Below are positions 27,157 to 37,564 of a stretch of DNA of 64,000 nt, piece after piece (the stretch's first letter is position 1; the number at the start of each line of letters is the position of its first letter). The position numbers and the translations under genes are program-made. This DNA comes from Bartonella queenslandensis (GTDB taxonomy: Bacteria; Pseudomonadota; Alphaproteobacteria; Rhizobiales; Rhizobiaceae): positions 1 to 64,000 of the forward strand of contig NZ_NAAI01000002.1 of assembly GCF_018155095.1 (NCBI RefSeq), in the 5' to 3' direction. Under the pieces are notes generated by a model. It was not told where the DNA came from and did not search any database. It saw only the letters and a list, made by a program, of their open reading frames with translations.

Positions 27157-27699
27157 ATGGGCGTATCAATCCGCGCTTATGCGCGCCAACGAGGTGTGAG
27201 TAATACAGCGGTGCGAAAAGCCATAAAGCAGGGACGAATTACGACTGATCCTGATGGTACGATTGATGTAGAACGCGCGGATCGCGAATGGTCATCCAAT
27301 ACGGTTAAACCGCAAACAAAGTGGACGGCAAAGACCAAACCAGTGCCTACTGCTACGGTGGAAGCCGTTGAAGAAACCTTAAAAGAAAGCGGTACTCCAT
27401 TTTCATCAGGCGGCACGACCTATATGCAGGCCACAACCGCCAATGAGGTGTTAAAGGCACAAACCAATCGGGTCCGCCTCAAGCAATTAAAGGGTGAGTT
27501 GATTGACAGAAATGAAGCAGTTGCTCATGTGTTTAGGCTTGCACGTCAAGAACGCGATGCATGGCAAACCTGGCCGTAGAGGATTTCAAGCCAGATGGCG
27601 GCAGAACTTGACATGGATGCCCATCAACTGCACGTGACCTTGGAGCGCTATATCCGGGAGCATTTGGAAGAGCTGGGGCAATTAAAACCAACTCTGTAA
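27157..27699 (+). pseudogene. Small terminase subunit with one amber codon
   Basis: 140 codons, TAG at 27577, then the same frame continues RISSQMAAELDMDAHQLHVTLERYIREHLEELGQL to TAA 27699. The N-terminal HTH (SIRAYARQRGVSNTAVRKAIKQGRI) and the long helical middle fit phage packaging small subunits of the Nu1-like type. Apart from the stop it is complete. Confidence 0.75.
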
Positions 27700-27710
27700 A
27701 ATCTATGCCC

Positions 27711-27986
27711 TTAATTCTGTTTTAGGTCACGATAAAAATTTTCATGGGAGCCAAGCGCCAAAAGGGTTAAAGTAATAGTCTGGTCTTCATAACTATAGGC
27801 AAGCAGTGTTAATTGTTTAGCCATTTTAAACTTATGGACAAAAATACCAGCCAGATCGCCTATTTTTGCATCACCAAGGGTTGGGTCGCTTATAATATCA
27901 CGCACGGCTTGGTCCAGATCTTCCTTCTGATTAGCGTGCAATTTTTTAACAGCCTTTTTAAAGGAATTTGTTTGTAAGACCTGCAT
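27711..27986 (-). CDS. ParE/RelE-family toxin
   Basis: 91 residues from ATG 27986. Typical RelE/ParE fold sequence: SFKKAVKKLHANQKEDLDQAVRDII, GDLAGIFVHKFKMAKQLTLLAYSY, TLLALGSHENFYRDLK. Follows the antitoxin gene by 4 bases. It lies opposite to and between the small and large terminase genes. Both frames intact. Confidence 0.82.
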   Translation of the reverse strand: MQVLQTNSFKKAVKKLHANQKEDLDQAVRDIISDPTLGDAKIGDLAGIFVHKFKMAKQLTLLAYSYEDQTITLTLLALGSHENFYRDLKQN

Positions 27987-27990
27987 GGCT

Positions 27991-28209
27991 TTAACCAAAT
28001 TCGAATGGCGTTACATTGCCATCGCTATGTTCTTGCAGACCAATCAAAATAGCTTGAATAAATTTAAAGGAAAGATCAGGATTTTCCTCGGCGATTTTAC
28101 CTATACGGGACCAATACTCAATTTGTTTGGGTAGTGAGCGACTATAAACTGTTGCGTAGCGTTTTGCTTCGCTCACAAGCTCATCTGAAAGTTTAATACT
28201 AATTGACAT
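27991..28209 (-). CDS. ParD-like antitoxin
   Basis: 72 residues. N-terminal ribbon-helix-helix-like start (SISIKLSDELVSEAKRYATVYSRSLPKQIEYWSRIGKIA), the ParD-like pattern with QIEYWSRIG that is frequent in type II antitoxins. First gene of the toxin-antitoxin operon; expected to repress its own promoter around 28210-28370. Confidence 0.8.
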   Translation of the reverse strand: MSISIKLSDELVSEAKRYATVYSRSLPKQIEYWSRIGKIAEENPDLSFKFIQAILIGLQEHSDGNVTPFEFG

Positions 28210-28373
28210 GACGTTTTCCTTATTGGTTCAGCATGAAAGAATAACCCAAAAAGGGGAAAAAGCAACCTTTTGCATTAAAAAGCAGCAAGATAGCGCTTTT
28301 GTTCCAAGCATAGATCCAAGCACAATCTTTAGAAGAACCGAATATAAATTGAAAAAAATGAATATAAAGTGAT

Positions 28374-30333
28374 TTGTATGAGGGCGCGCAATCAGTGATC
28401 GAGGCTTGGTTTGAAGGGTTAAAGCCTGATGCTTTTATGACCATTTCGCAATGGTCGGATCAATATCGCTTTTTATCGCCAAAATCGGCGGCTGAGCCTG
28501 GACGCTGGCGCACTGAACGCACGCCCTATTTACGTGAGATCATGAATCAACTTTCGCCACATCAACGCGCGCAGCGGGTTGTTTTTATGAAGGGTGCGCA
28601 AATCGACGGGACGGAAGATGGCAATAATTTGGATTGGATATGTTATCCATATGGCTCCCGGGCCAATGATGGCCATTGCGTCCACGGTGGAGATGGCCAA
28701 ACGGAATTCAAAACAGCGGATTGACCCGCTCTTGGAAGATTGCGTCGAGCTAAAAGCACGGGTAAAGCCTGCACGCTCACGCGATTCCGGCAATACGGTA
28801 TTGTCAAAAGAATTTCCAGGCGGGGTTCTGATGATGACAGGCGCCAATTCCGCTGTAGGATTGCGCTTGATGCCGACGCGGTATCTGTTTATGGATGAGG
28901 TTGATGGCTATCCGGGTGACGTTGAGGGTGAAGGTGATCCGATTTTACTAGCAGAGCGCCGCAGCGCAACCTTTCAGGGGCGACGAAAGGTTTTTCTTGT
29001 GAGTACACCAACCTTAAAAGGCGTATCGCGGATTGCTCGAGAATTTGACCATTCAGATCAACGTTATTTTCATGTGCCGTGTCCCCATTGCAGTCATAAA
29101 CAACCGCTGAGATTTTCGCAGCTGCGTTGGGTTGAAGGTAAACCATGGGATGTGCACTATGAATGTGAGGCTTGTGAAGAATTGATCGCTGAGCATCACA
29201 AAACAGCTATGCTTGCCAAAGGCCAATGGGTTGCAATGGCCCAAGGAGATGGCTAAACGGTCGGTTATCATCTCTCCTCGCTTTATAGCCCTGTCGGTTG
29301 GTTTAGCTGGTCGGATGCTGCGCTCATGTTTGAACAGGCGAAAGAGCACTCTGAATTGATGAAAAGCTTCGTTAATACGGTGTTGGGTGAACCGTTTGAA
29401 GAAGAGCACGAAGCACCGGATTGGGAGCGACTTTACGCGCGACGAGAAACCTATCAACAAAGCGTTGTACCAGACGGTGGCTTATTTTTAACCGCAGGCG
29501 TTGATGTGCAAAAAGACCGGCTTGAATGTGAGGTGGTTGCTTGGGGTCGTGATAAGCAAAGCTGGTCGGTTGATTATATCGTGCTAGATGGCGACACGGC
29601 ACGCCGTGATGTGTGGCAAAAACTAGAAGATGTTCTGCGCCGCGACTGGCCGCACGAAACTGGACTTACCATGCCCATCCGAGTAATGGCAATCGATTCT
29701 GGTTATGCCACACAGGACGTTTATTCATGGGTCAAACCCCACCCACAGGCCGTTTGGGGTGCTGGTGGGGCCCGCACGAACCAACCGCGCACAGCCGTAG
29801 CGATTAAAGGCCAAGATCGAGATACAGCGCACATTCTCAGCGTTTCAAAAGCGGATATTGGTGGGCGTCGACGTGGGCTTCGTGTTTGGAATGTTTCAGG
29901 CCCTGTTGCCAAGGTTGAACTTTACCGCTGGCTAAAATTGGATTGGCCATCGCAGAATGAATTGAAAGACGGCACGCCTTATCCAGCGGGAAGCTTCCAC
30001 TTCCCACAATATGGGCCAGAATACTTCAAACAGTTAACGGCTGAAAGACAGATTATTCGGGTTTATCGCGGTTATCCTCGCGCTGTGTGGGAAAAAGACC
30101 CCATGCGCAATAATGAGGCGCTCGATTGTCGCGTCTATGCACGCGCCGCTGCGAGCATTTATGGCTTGGACCGTTTTTCTGAGCGCCATTGGCTGCAGCT
30201 AGAAGAAGTTTTGGGAAGACCTGTGGCAACGGCGCAAATTCAAGCCCAACCAACAGTAACAAAGGAACCAACGGTTTTGAACGAGCGCTTGAAGCAGCGA
30301 CCTGTTCAGATGGCTGATGATCCGTATTTGTAA
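28374..30333 (+). pseudogene. Large terminase subunit (GpA family), frameshift and stop
   Basis: ATP-driven DNA packaging nuclease. The N-part reads FMTISQWSDQYRFLSPKSAAEPGRWRT and reaches the Walker A region (KGAQIDGTEDGNN, where GGTEAGNN is expected). One extra T at 28628-28630 shifts the frame, which resumes as WIGYVIHMAPGPMMAIASTVEMAKR. A TAA at 29254 follows GDG; the same frame continues TVGYHLSSLYSPVGWFSW and through the nuclease part (TAGVDVQKDRLECEVVAW) to 30333. Its 5' end is uncertain and may have been lost beside the toxin-antitoxin insertion. Confidence 0.88.
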
Positions 30334-30382
30334 AGACAAGCGACGAGAAAGGGCAAGCCATGACAGGAAATAGGAAAAGGCA

Positions 30383-30610
30383 ATGACAGATTTGTCGCTC
30401 TTGAAAAATCGTTTGAGTGAGGCAGAAGCCGCCTACCATATGTTGATGACGGGTAGCAAAGAAGTCTCGGTTAATATTGGTGGCTATGGCGACGTCACCT
30501 ATCAGAATGTTGATGAGCCGAAGTTAGAAAAATATATCTTGCAGCTGAAAATTAAAATCGACCGCAAACAAAAGGGCTTTGGTCGCAAAGCTCTTTATGT
30601 GGAGTTTTAA
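30383..30610 (+). CDS. Head-tail joining protein gpW
   Basis: 75 residues, complete. Matches lambda gpW: LSEAEAAYHMLMTGSKEVSVNIGGYGDVTYQNVD, then KLEKYILQLKIKI. It closes the portal after packaging. Flanked by terminase and portal as in lambda-like phages. One of the few intact head genes here. Confidence 0.88.
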   Translation: MTDLSLLKNRLSEAEAAYHMLMTGSKEVSVNIGGYGDVTYQNVDEPKLEKYILQLKIKIDRKQKGFGRKALYVEF

Positions 30611-30612
30611 GC

Positions 30613-31755
30613 ATGAGCAGTCCTAATGGCCAAGCAGATACAGCCCATCGCACGGCTTCAAGGATGACGAGAGAGCTGGCCTCATGGCTGCCCGCTGCGG
30701 GCTCTGCCGATAGCGACTTAAATCCTGAGCTGAGTACTTTGGTCTCACGCTCACGAGATCTTGTACGCAATCATGGCGTGACCTCAGGCGCATTCCAAAC
30801 CCTCATCGATAATGTTGTTGGCACGGGACTGCGTTTGGCTGCACAGCCCGATTATCGCACGCTAGGTCGTGACAAAACATGGGCTGATGCGTGGGCACGG
30901 CAGGTCGAAGCTCTATGGCGAAGCTAGGCGGATACCACGGATTGCGATGCTGCGAAATCGCTGACATTTGCAGGATTAACGGCACAAATTTATCGTTCCT
31001 CTATGCTCAATGGCGAGACCTTGGCTTTGCCTCTGTGGTTAAAAGACCGACCATTTGCAACGACCTTACAATTGATCGAACCTGACCGGCTGAGTAATCC
31101 AAACGATAAGCCAGACTCGCAATCGCTGCGCGGAGGCATTGAAATTGATATTTATGGTGCGCCCATAGCCTATTGGATCCGCAAACATCACCCGGCAGAG
31201 GCTTCTTCCACGGCGTGTTCATCGCAAGATTGGCAGCGTATACCAGTGGAAACAGCTTTCAGGCGTCGCCGCGTTTTACACCTTCACACGCATGAGCGGA
31301 TTGCGCAGCGGCGGGGAAAACCGCTTTTAACCAGCATTATGCCCCTGTTCAAAATGCTTGATCATTATGAACGGAGTGAACTCCAAGCCGCGGTTGTGAA
31401 TGCTATGATTGCTGCTTTTGTCGAAACGCCGCTCGATGGTGAGGCAATTGGCGAAATGTTTGGCGGCAGCGTTGACGACTATCTTGCTGAACGCAATGAA
31501 TAGAAAGTGCGTCTGCAAGGTGGTGCTATTATTCCGGTTTTTCCCGGTGACAAAGTATCCCCCTTTACGCCAAGTCGCCCAAATAGCGGTTATGGGCAAT
31601 TTGTTGAGAATGTGTTGCGCCATATCGGTGCGGAGCTCAACATTCCATTTGAATTATTAATGAAGGATTTCTCAAAAACCAATTATTCAAGTGCGCGGGC
31701 AGCGCTTATGGAAGCATGACGCTTTTTTATGGGCCGCAGGCAGTGGTTAGCGTCC
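30613..31755 (+). pseudogene. Lambda-family portal protein with three in-frame stops, 3' end lost
   Basis: A single reading phase from ATG 30613: N-terminal STLVSRSRDLVRNHGVTSGAFQTLIDNVVGTGLRL, TAG at 30925 (before ADTTDCDAAKSLTFAGL), ISRSS-type core, IEPDRLSNPND, RRVLHLH, TAG at 31501 (before KVRLQGGAII), PFELLMKDFSKTNYSSARAALMEA, TGA at 31717, then RFFMGRRQWLAS. The first and third stops fall where the family has Trp. After ~31755 homology ends in a GC-rich patch. Confidence 0.85.
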
Positions 31756-31756
31756 C

Positions 31757-31826
31757 ATTGGGCGCGGCCAGGATGGCCACGATGGTGTAGCCGGCCAGGC
31801 GCGGAGAGCGGGTCATCAGGCGAGAG
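31757..31826. other. GC-rich patch unlike its surroundings
   Basis: About 70 bases of distinctly G+C-rich sequence between the broken portal gene and the next remnant. On the minus strand it translates without stops to PSRLMTRSPRLAGYTIVAIL, which looks like a piece of a membrane protein from a GC-rich genome. Too short to identify. Confidence 0.4.
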
Positions 31827-31834
31827 GGAACGAT

Positions 31835-32089
31835 GCCGTTTTCCGAGCGTTTGCAACGACGCAGAACCAGGGCGATGCCCAGCAAGTTGCGGAAGAACTG
31901 CAAAAAGCAGAAGATGATCTATGGGCCATGACGCACTATATTTTGCACGTTAAAGCGGTCGTAAAAAATGATGAATGCTCCATTACAGTAAATCCAACAG
32001 ACCCTTTTTTTAAAAAGCTGCGTCTTTCTCAATTGCACTATCAAATGGGGCGTAAAGTGCCGCGCGGACAGCGTTATAACCTCTCGTAA
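31835..32089 (+). pseudogene. 3' fragment of an unrecognised protein
   Basis: Open frame without a start codon: AVFRAFATTQNQGDAQQVAE, then DDLWAMTHYILHVKAVV and a basic end HYQMGRKVPRGQRYNLS before TAA. Not recognised. It lies between the truncated portal and the R-M genes. Confidence 0.45.
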
Positions 32090-32218
32090 CCTTTAGCAAA
32101 GGCCGTGTTGACGCATTGTTTGGAAGGCGATTTAGAGTGCGCCCATCTTGAAATTCAAGCCGGCAATGGATTCCAATCAGGTGATAGAGGCTGTTTAGCG
32201 CTTTGGCGTGAAACGATT

Positions 32219-32554
32219 ATGGCGCAAACATTTTATCAAAATAAACTCATTTTATGCGGCACAATGCCTAATCATCATTTAACGCAGGAAGAATGCGCGA
32301 CGCTCAAGCTTGCCCCCGAGAGCGAAAGAACACAGCTCAACGAGCTGAAATCAACAGCGCAACAAATTTCAAATTTTGCTGAACGATTTAAGCTCAAGCA
32401 AAAAATCGCCGGTCTTGACAAAAAACAAAAAGATGAAATATGCAAGGGAAGACAAGCAATAGAGCTGTTAAATCTCAAATATAAAGAAGAAATGCAAAAG
32501 GCTACGCATTATCATAAGCAGCGTTCTTTTGTTTTGTTTACATTTTTATGTTAA
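32219..32554 (+). CDS. Hypothetical coiled-coil protein upstream of type III R-M
   Basis: 111 residues from ATG 32219 (frame open upstream, weak ribosome site). Charged and helical (ERTQLNELKSTAQQISNFAERFKLKQKIAGLDKKQKDEI); no family recognised. It ends 36 bases before mod and may be part of the same island. Confidence 0.45.
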   Translation: MAQTFYQNKLILCGTMPNHHLTQEECATLKLAPESERTQLNELKSTAQQISNFAERFKLKQKIAGLDKKQKDEICKGRQAIELLNLKYKEEMQKATHYHKQRSFVLFTFLC

Positions 32555-32590
32555 ATAAAACAATCAGAATCAAGAGATTAGAGGTGTTTT

Positions 32591-34465
32591 GTGGCGCAAA
32601 AAAACATTATTGGAAAATCCCACGACAATATAGAAGAGCGGATTGAAGAGCTTAAGCGGCTTTTTCCTGAGGCTGTAGTTGAGGGCAGATTAGAGGAAGA
32701 TGTTTTGCGCACATTGTTAGGTGATGAATTTGACAATGAGAATGAAAAATATCGCTTTGAATGGAAGGGCAAGCAAGAAAGCTTAAAGCTTGCGCAAAAG
32801 CGCTCCAGTGCGACATTACGGCCTGATTTTGCTGAAAGCAAAGATTGGGAGACGACGCAAAATCTTTATCTTGAGGGTGATAATTTAGAAGTTCTGAAAC
32901 TACTGCAAAGAGCCTATTTGCGGCAAGTGAAAATGATCTATATCGACCCGCCTTATAATACGGGTAATGATTTTGTTTATCACGACGATCTCAAAGACCC
33001 GGTCGCAAATTATAAGGAACTCACAGGCCAAACCCTTCGCGCTAACCCTGAGACCACGGGGCGTTATCATTCTAATTGGCTGAATATGATGTATCCGCGG
33101 CTTTTAATTGCGCGAAGCTTTCTTCGGGACGACGGGGTGATTTTTATCTCCATTGATGATCATGAGGTGCATAATCTCCGCAAACTTTGTGATGAGGTTT
33201 TTGGCGAAGAGAATTTTAGGAATATGATCACTATTAGGCGTGGTGCAAAATCAGTGCAAGCTCAATTTTCTACGTGGGATAAACTAGGTCAGGACTTGGA
33301 GTATATTTTATTTTATACAAAAAATAGTCAATATAGATTCCCAAAGCAGCTAAAAAAGTTAGAAGATACTCGATCGGGGACGTGGAATAACCATTGGAGA
33401 GGTACTGATCGTCCCTCTATGCGCTATGAAATTTTTGGCATTAAACCTGAAAACGGCCAATGGCGTTGGAGTAAGGAGAGAAGTCTGCAAGCGATTGAAA
33501 ATTATAAAAATATGCTGCAGGAGCTAGGAGAAACAAATGAAACTATTTCTCAAGAAAAAATAGATTTATTTTTTCGAGATAAAGGGCTCGAGAACTATGA
33601 TATGTTACGCCTTTCCAAAAGTGGAAAACCTGAGCATTATATCCCAGAAAGTAGTCATACTCTATTGAACAGTTCATGGGTTGATTTAGTGGTTGGTAAT
33701 TCTTCAGAAGTTATGAATTTATTTAACCATAAATTATTTGATACACCTAAGTTGACGTCTACCATTAGAAGAATGTTAAATTTTACGGAAGCAGACGACC
33801 TGATCTTAGACTTTTTTTCAGGCTCAGCGACCACGGCCCATGCTGTTATGCAACTAAACGCTGAAGATGGCGGCAAGCGGCGCTTTATCATGGTGCAGCT
33901 CCCGGAAAAAACCGCCGAAGACTCCGAAGCCTATAGAGCGGGTTATAAAACCATTGCCGATATCGGCCGTGAGCGTATCCGCCGTGCGGGCGAAAAAATC
34001 AAAGCCGAAAACCAGCCAATTGCCTATGATCTAGACATTGGCTTTCGCTCGTTTAAACTTGACAGTTCTAACTTAAAGCAGTGGAACAGCGACTTTTCTG
34101 GCATGACGCAAGAGCAGCAATGGAATTTATTTCTAGAGCGCGCTGAAAATGCTTTAGAGTCATTCATCCCCGGCCGTTCAGAATTGGATATTATTTATGA
34201 AACTTTGCTCAAATATGGCTTACCGCTTACCGAAAAGCTTTCGACAATGACAATTGAGGGCAAGCAGTTTTATGTCGTGGGAGAAGATGGCTATGTTGTT
34301 ATTTGTTTGGAGCAAAATATAAAGGTCGAAATGATTGAGCAGTTGATCAATGTTCATGCACCGGGGGCCATCCTCTTTGCCCAACATTGTTTTGCAGATG
34401 ACAGTGCACTGGCCAATAGTGAACTGATTTTGCAAGACGCTGAAATTGAATTTAGATGGATTTAG
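32591..34465 (+). CDS. mod: Type III restriction-modification methyltransferase (Mod)
   Basis: 624 residues from a GTG at 32591 with GAGGTG upstream. Beta-class adenine N6-methyltransferase: motif IV IDPPYNTGNDF near residue 118, then RYHSNWLNMMYPRLLIARSFL and DDGVIFISIDDHE; motif I DFFSGSATTAHAV near residue 412. The central ~200 residues between them form the target-recognition domain and are unlike the conserved parts. Mod methylates one strand of the site and guides Res. Intact, in contrast to the decayed phage genes beside it. Confidence 0.93.
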   Translation: MAQKNIIGKSHDNIEERIEELKRLFPEAVVEGRLEEDVLRTLLGDEFDNENEKYRFEWKGKQESLKLAQKRSSATLRPDFAESKDWETTQNLYLEGDNLEVLKLLQRAYLRQVKMIYIDPPYNTGNDFVYHDDLKDPVANYKELTGQTLRANPETTGRYHSNWLNMMYPRLLIARSFLRDDGVIFISIDDHEVHNLRKLCDEVFGEENFRNMITIRRGAKSVQAQFSTWDKLGQDLEYILFYTKNSQYRFPKQLKKLEDTRSGTWNNHWRGTDRPSMRYEIFGIKPENGQWRWSKERSLQAIENYKNMLQELGETNETISQEKIDLFFRDKGLENYDMLRLSKSGKPEHYIPESSHTLLNSSWVDLVVGNSSEVMNLFNHKLFDTPKLTSTIRRMLNFTEADDLILDFFSGSATTAHAVMQLNAEDGGKRRFIMVQLPEKTAEDSEAYRAGYKTIADIGRERIRRAGEKIKAENQPIAYDLDIGFRSFKLDSSNLKQWNSDFSGMTQEQQWNLFLERAENALESFIPGRSELDIIYETLLKYGLPLTEKLSTMTIEGKQFYVVGEDGYVVICLEQNIKVEMIEQLINVHAPGAILFAQHCFADDSALANSELILQDAEIEFRWI

Positions 34466-34476
34466 AGAGGGATATC

Positions 34477-37400
34477 ATGAAACTACATTTTAATACGCTT
34501 GCTTACCAACAAGAAGCCGTAGATTCTATCGTGTCTCTTTTTGCCGGTGAAGCGTCACTCGCGCAGCGATACAGCCAAGAATATGGCGATTTGGCCGGCC
34601 CATCAATCGTCAATCATCTTTCAGTGAATCAGGATCAGATATTACAAAATCTGCAAACCGTGCAAAAACGCAACTCTATCCCCGCCAGCTTGGATATCGC
34701 CCAGCGCCAGTTTTGCATTACTATGGAGACTGGTACTGGTAAAACCTATGTTTATACCAAGAGCATTTATGAGCTTAATGCGCATTATGGTTTGACCAAA
34801 TTTATCATAGTTGTGCCTTCTGTTGCTATTCGTGAGGGGGTAAAGAAATCACTCGAGATAACCCATGAGCATTTTCAAACGCATTATGGTAAAAAACCTA
34901 TTCGCTGGTTTGTTTATAATTCGTCGAAATTATCGGATGTGCGTGAATTTGCCCATAGCACCCATATTGAAGTGATGATCATCAATATTGATGCTTTTCG
35001 TAAAAGCGAAAATATCATCAACCAGCCGATGGACCGAATGAATGGCGACCGACCAATTAATCTGATTGCTAATGTTTGCCCTATCGTGATTATTGATGAG
35101 CCTCAAAGCGTGGCCAATACGGCTAAGGCTAAAGAGGCTATCAGCTGGCTCAATCCATTATTTGAATTGCGTTTTTCAGCAACGCACCATGAAGAGATCA
35201 ACCCGATTTACAACCTCAGCCCTATCGACGCTTATGAGCAAGGGCTGGTGAAGCAGATCAGCGTTTCCTCTCTCTCGACACAAGATAATTTTAACCAGCC
35301 TTATCTTCGGTTGGTTAAGGTTGATCATAGCAATGGCTACAAGGCGCGCATTGAATTAGACATTAAAAAATCGGACGGAACGATTGCGCGTACCACCAAA
35401 ACTGTCAAGCTGAAAGAGGATTTATATTTGGTTTCTGGCGAGCGCGAGCAATATCGTGATTGGCAGATTACCGACATTGATTGTTTGGAAGGCTATGAAA
35501 AGATAGAACTCAATGGTTCCCGATCGCTAGCGCTTGGGCAAGCGATTGGAGATGTGTCAGAAAAAGATATTCGTCGCGCGCAAATTCGCAAAACCATTGA
35601 GCACCACCTTGATAAAGAATTGCAACTTTTGCCGCGGGGAATAAAGGTTTTATCTTTATTCTTTTTAGACCGCGTCGACAATTATCGCGTCTATGGTGAA
35701 AACACAACGCAGTGCGGTGAATATGCGCGTATCTTTGAAGAAGAATATAACAACCTCATTCAATTGCAAAAATATCAGAGCTTAGAAAAGTTTTTGCCAT
35801 ATTTTACTGAAGCAAAGAGCGCCCATGATGGTTATTTTAGCAAGGATAAAAAGGGCAAGCTCAAGGATACGCGCGGTGACACGGCCGATGATCAAAACAC
35901 TTATGCTTTAATCATGAAGGATAAAGAAAAGCTCTTATCGATGGATACACCCTTGCGGTTTATTTTTTCTCATTCGGCCTTGCGTGAAGGATGGGATAAC
36001 CCCAATGTCTTTCAGGTTTGTACATTGTTAGAGCAAAGCAGCACTTTATCGGCGCGCCAGCGCATTGGCCGTGGTTTGCGCTTATGTGTTGATCAAAGGG
36101 GCGAGCGGATTTATGATAAAGAGCTTAATCGCTTGCATATTATTGCCACAGAAAGCTTTGCAGAATTTGCCGATAAATTGCAAAGGGAAATTGAGAGTGA
36201 AACCGGTATAAAATTTGGGGTTATCGATATTTCTACATTTGTAACGATGGAAATTCCTGTTTCTGCAGCTCAGCCTTTAGGTGTGGATGTGCCGCAAGAA
36301 ATCCAAGCAGATTATGAAAGATGGCAGCAGGATTCTAGCATGCCAGCTTCAGCCGCGCATGATGAGCCTATGGCCGGTGAAGAAAGTGAAATGGTCTTGC
36401 CAGAGTTTCAACCATCCGTACGGCCAGAACCAAAGGTACAAATGGGCCAGGCGCAAGCGGCAAAGTTGCTCACCGCCTTAGTCGCGCAAAATGTGTTGGA
36501 TAAAAAAGGAAAATTGACAAAAGTCGCTCAAGAAAAAATCCGCAGCGATAGTTTGATCGAAATGTTGCCCGCGGCCTATCAGCCGATTTCTAATCCAATT
36601 ATTGCAGAAATTCGCAAGGCAGATAGACATATACCTCTTCGTGACGCTTCTAAAGAAGTTAAAATTAAGCTTAAAAAGCAGGTTTTAGAAGACGCTGATT
36701 TTTTGGCCATATGGGAGAAAATCAGCCAAAAAACGCGTTATCGAGTGCAACTTGATCAAGAGAAATTCCTTGCAGAGATAAAGGAAAGGCTAAAGGCCTT
36801 GCCGCCGGTAGAAAAGCCCAAGATTGAAGAAATAACGGCAGATATAGATGTAAACCAGCAAGGCGTTGAGGCCGAGCAGCAGCAGACACGCTCATTCCAA
36901 TTAGATCAGTCGTTCACGACCATACCAGATGTGATGACAATGCTCAGGCAAGAAAATAAAATCACCGCGCGTACTTTATGGACGCTTTTAAAAGAACTCA
37001 AATTTGAGCAGGGTTTTTTAAATAATCCTGAAAAATTTGTTGAGCAAATTCATCTATTAATCAAGCAGACAAAAGCGGCCATGTTGTCACAAGGCATACG
37101 CTATATTAAAATCCACGGTGAGGCTTATGCAGCGCAAGAATTATTTGATAAAGAAGAACTCACGGCCTATCTAGAGCAGTGCGTTGAAACCAGCCGGAGT
37201 ATTTATGACCGTGTCAAAGTGGATAGCGCTATTGAGTCTGCTTTCGCACAAGATTTAGAAAAAGATCCTGATGTGCGCTTTTTCTTCAAGCTTCCCAAAA
37301 AATTCAAAATAGATACGCCTTTTGGTGGTTATAATCCAGACTGGGCTGTTCTTTTAAATGAATATGGCGCTGATAAGCTGTATCTTGTGGTTGAAACTAA

Positions 37401-37536
37401 GGGGTCTGTTCAGGAATGGCAACGCCGCGTAAGCGAGAACGCAAAAATCCACTGTGCGCGTCAGCATTTTGCAGAGCTTGGAGCCGTCACCTACAAAGAT
37501 GCCGACAGCTGGAAACAGGCTAAGCCAGCCGCGTAA
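34477..37536 (+). CDS. res: Type III restriction endonuclease subunit (Res)
   Basis: 1019 residues from ATG 34477 (GAGAGGG upstream; an in-frame ATG at 34456 overlapping mod is less likely). Superfamily 2 translocase with Walker A METGTGKTYVY, motif II IIDEPQSV, motif III FSATHH, SHSALREGWDNPNVFQVCTL and motif VI ARQRIGRGLRL; C-terminal PD-(D/E)XK nuclease GGYNPDWAVLL...LVVETKGS. Acts only with Mod. The length fits EcoP15I-like Res. Intact. Confidence 0.93.
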   Translation: MKLHFNTLAYQQEAVDSIVSLFAGEASLAQRYSQEYGDLAGPSIVNHLSVNQDQILQNLQTVQKRNSIPASLDIAQRQFCITMETGTGKTYVYTKSIYELNAHYGLTKFIIVVPSVAIREGVKKSLEITHEHFQTHYGKKPIRWFVYNSSKLSDVREFAHSTHIEVMIINIDAFRKSENIINQPMDRMNGDRPINLIANVCPIVIIDEPQSVANTAKAKEAISWLNPLFELRFSATHHEEINPIYNLSPIDAYEQGLVKQISVSSLSTQDNFNQPYLRLVKVDHSNGYKARIELDIKKSDGTIARTTKTVKLKEDLYLVSGEREQYRDWQITDIDCLEGYEKIELNGSRSLALGQAIGDVSEKDIRRAQIRKTIEHHLDKELQLLPRGIKVLSLFFLDRVDNYRVYGENTTQCGEYARIFEEEYNNLIQLQKYQSLEKFLPYFTEAKSAHDGYFSKDKKGKLKDTRGDTADDQNTYALIMKDKEKLLSMDTPLRFIFSHSALREGWDNPNVFQVCTLLEQSSTLSARQRIGRGLRLCVDQRGERIYDKELNRLHIIATESFAEFADKLQREIESETGIKFGVIDISTFVTMEIPVSAAQPLGVDVPQEIQADYERWQQDSSMPASAAHDEPMAGEESEMVLPEFQPSVRPEPKVQMGQAQAAKLLTALVAQNVLDKKGKLTKVAQEKIRSDSLIEMLPAAYQPISNPIIAEIRKADRHIPLRDASKEVKIKLKKQVLEDADFLAIWEKISQKTRYRVQLDQEKFLAEIKERLKALPPVEKPKIEEITADIDVNQQGVEAEQQQTRSFQLDQSFTTIPDVMTMLRQENKITARTLWTLLKELKFEQGFLNNPEKFVEQIHLLIKQTKAAMLSQGIRYIKIHGEAYAAQELFDKEELTAYLEQCVETSRSIYDRVKVDSAIESAFAQDLEKDPDVRFFFKLPKKFKIDTPFGGYNPDWAVLLNEYGADKLYLVVETKGSVQEWQRRVSENAKIHCARQHFAELGAVTYKDADSWKQAKPAA

Positions 37537-37564
37537 ATGCCAGTTTTCGCGTGCTATTTCGGTT

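Noticed and set aside
30925-31719. Recoding of TAG/TGA as tryptophan in this organism
   Set aside because: Core genes here end normally and the prophage also has plain frameshifts and deletions, so decay is the simpler explanation; the Trp bias is kept only as an observation.
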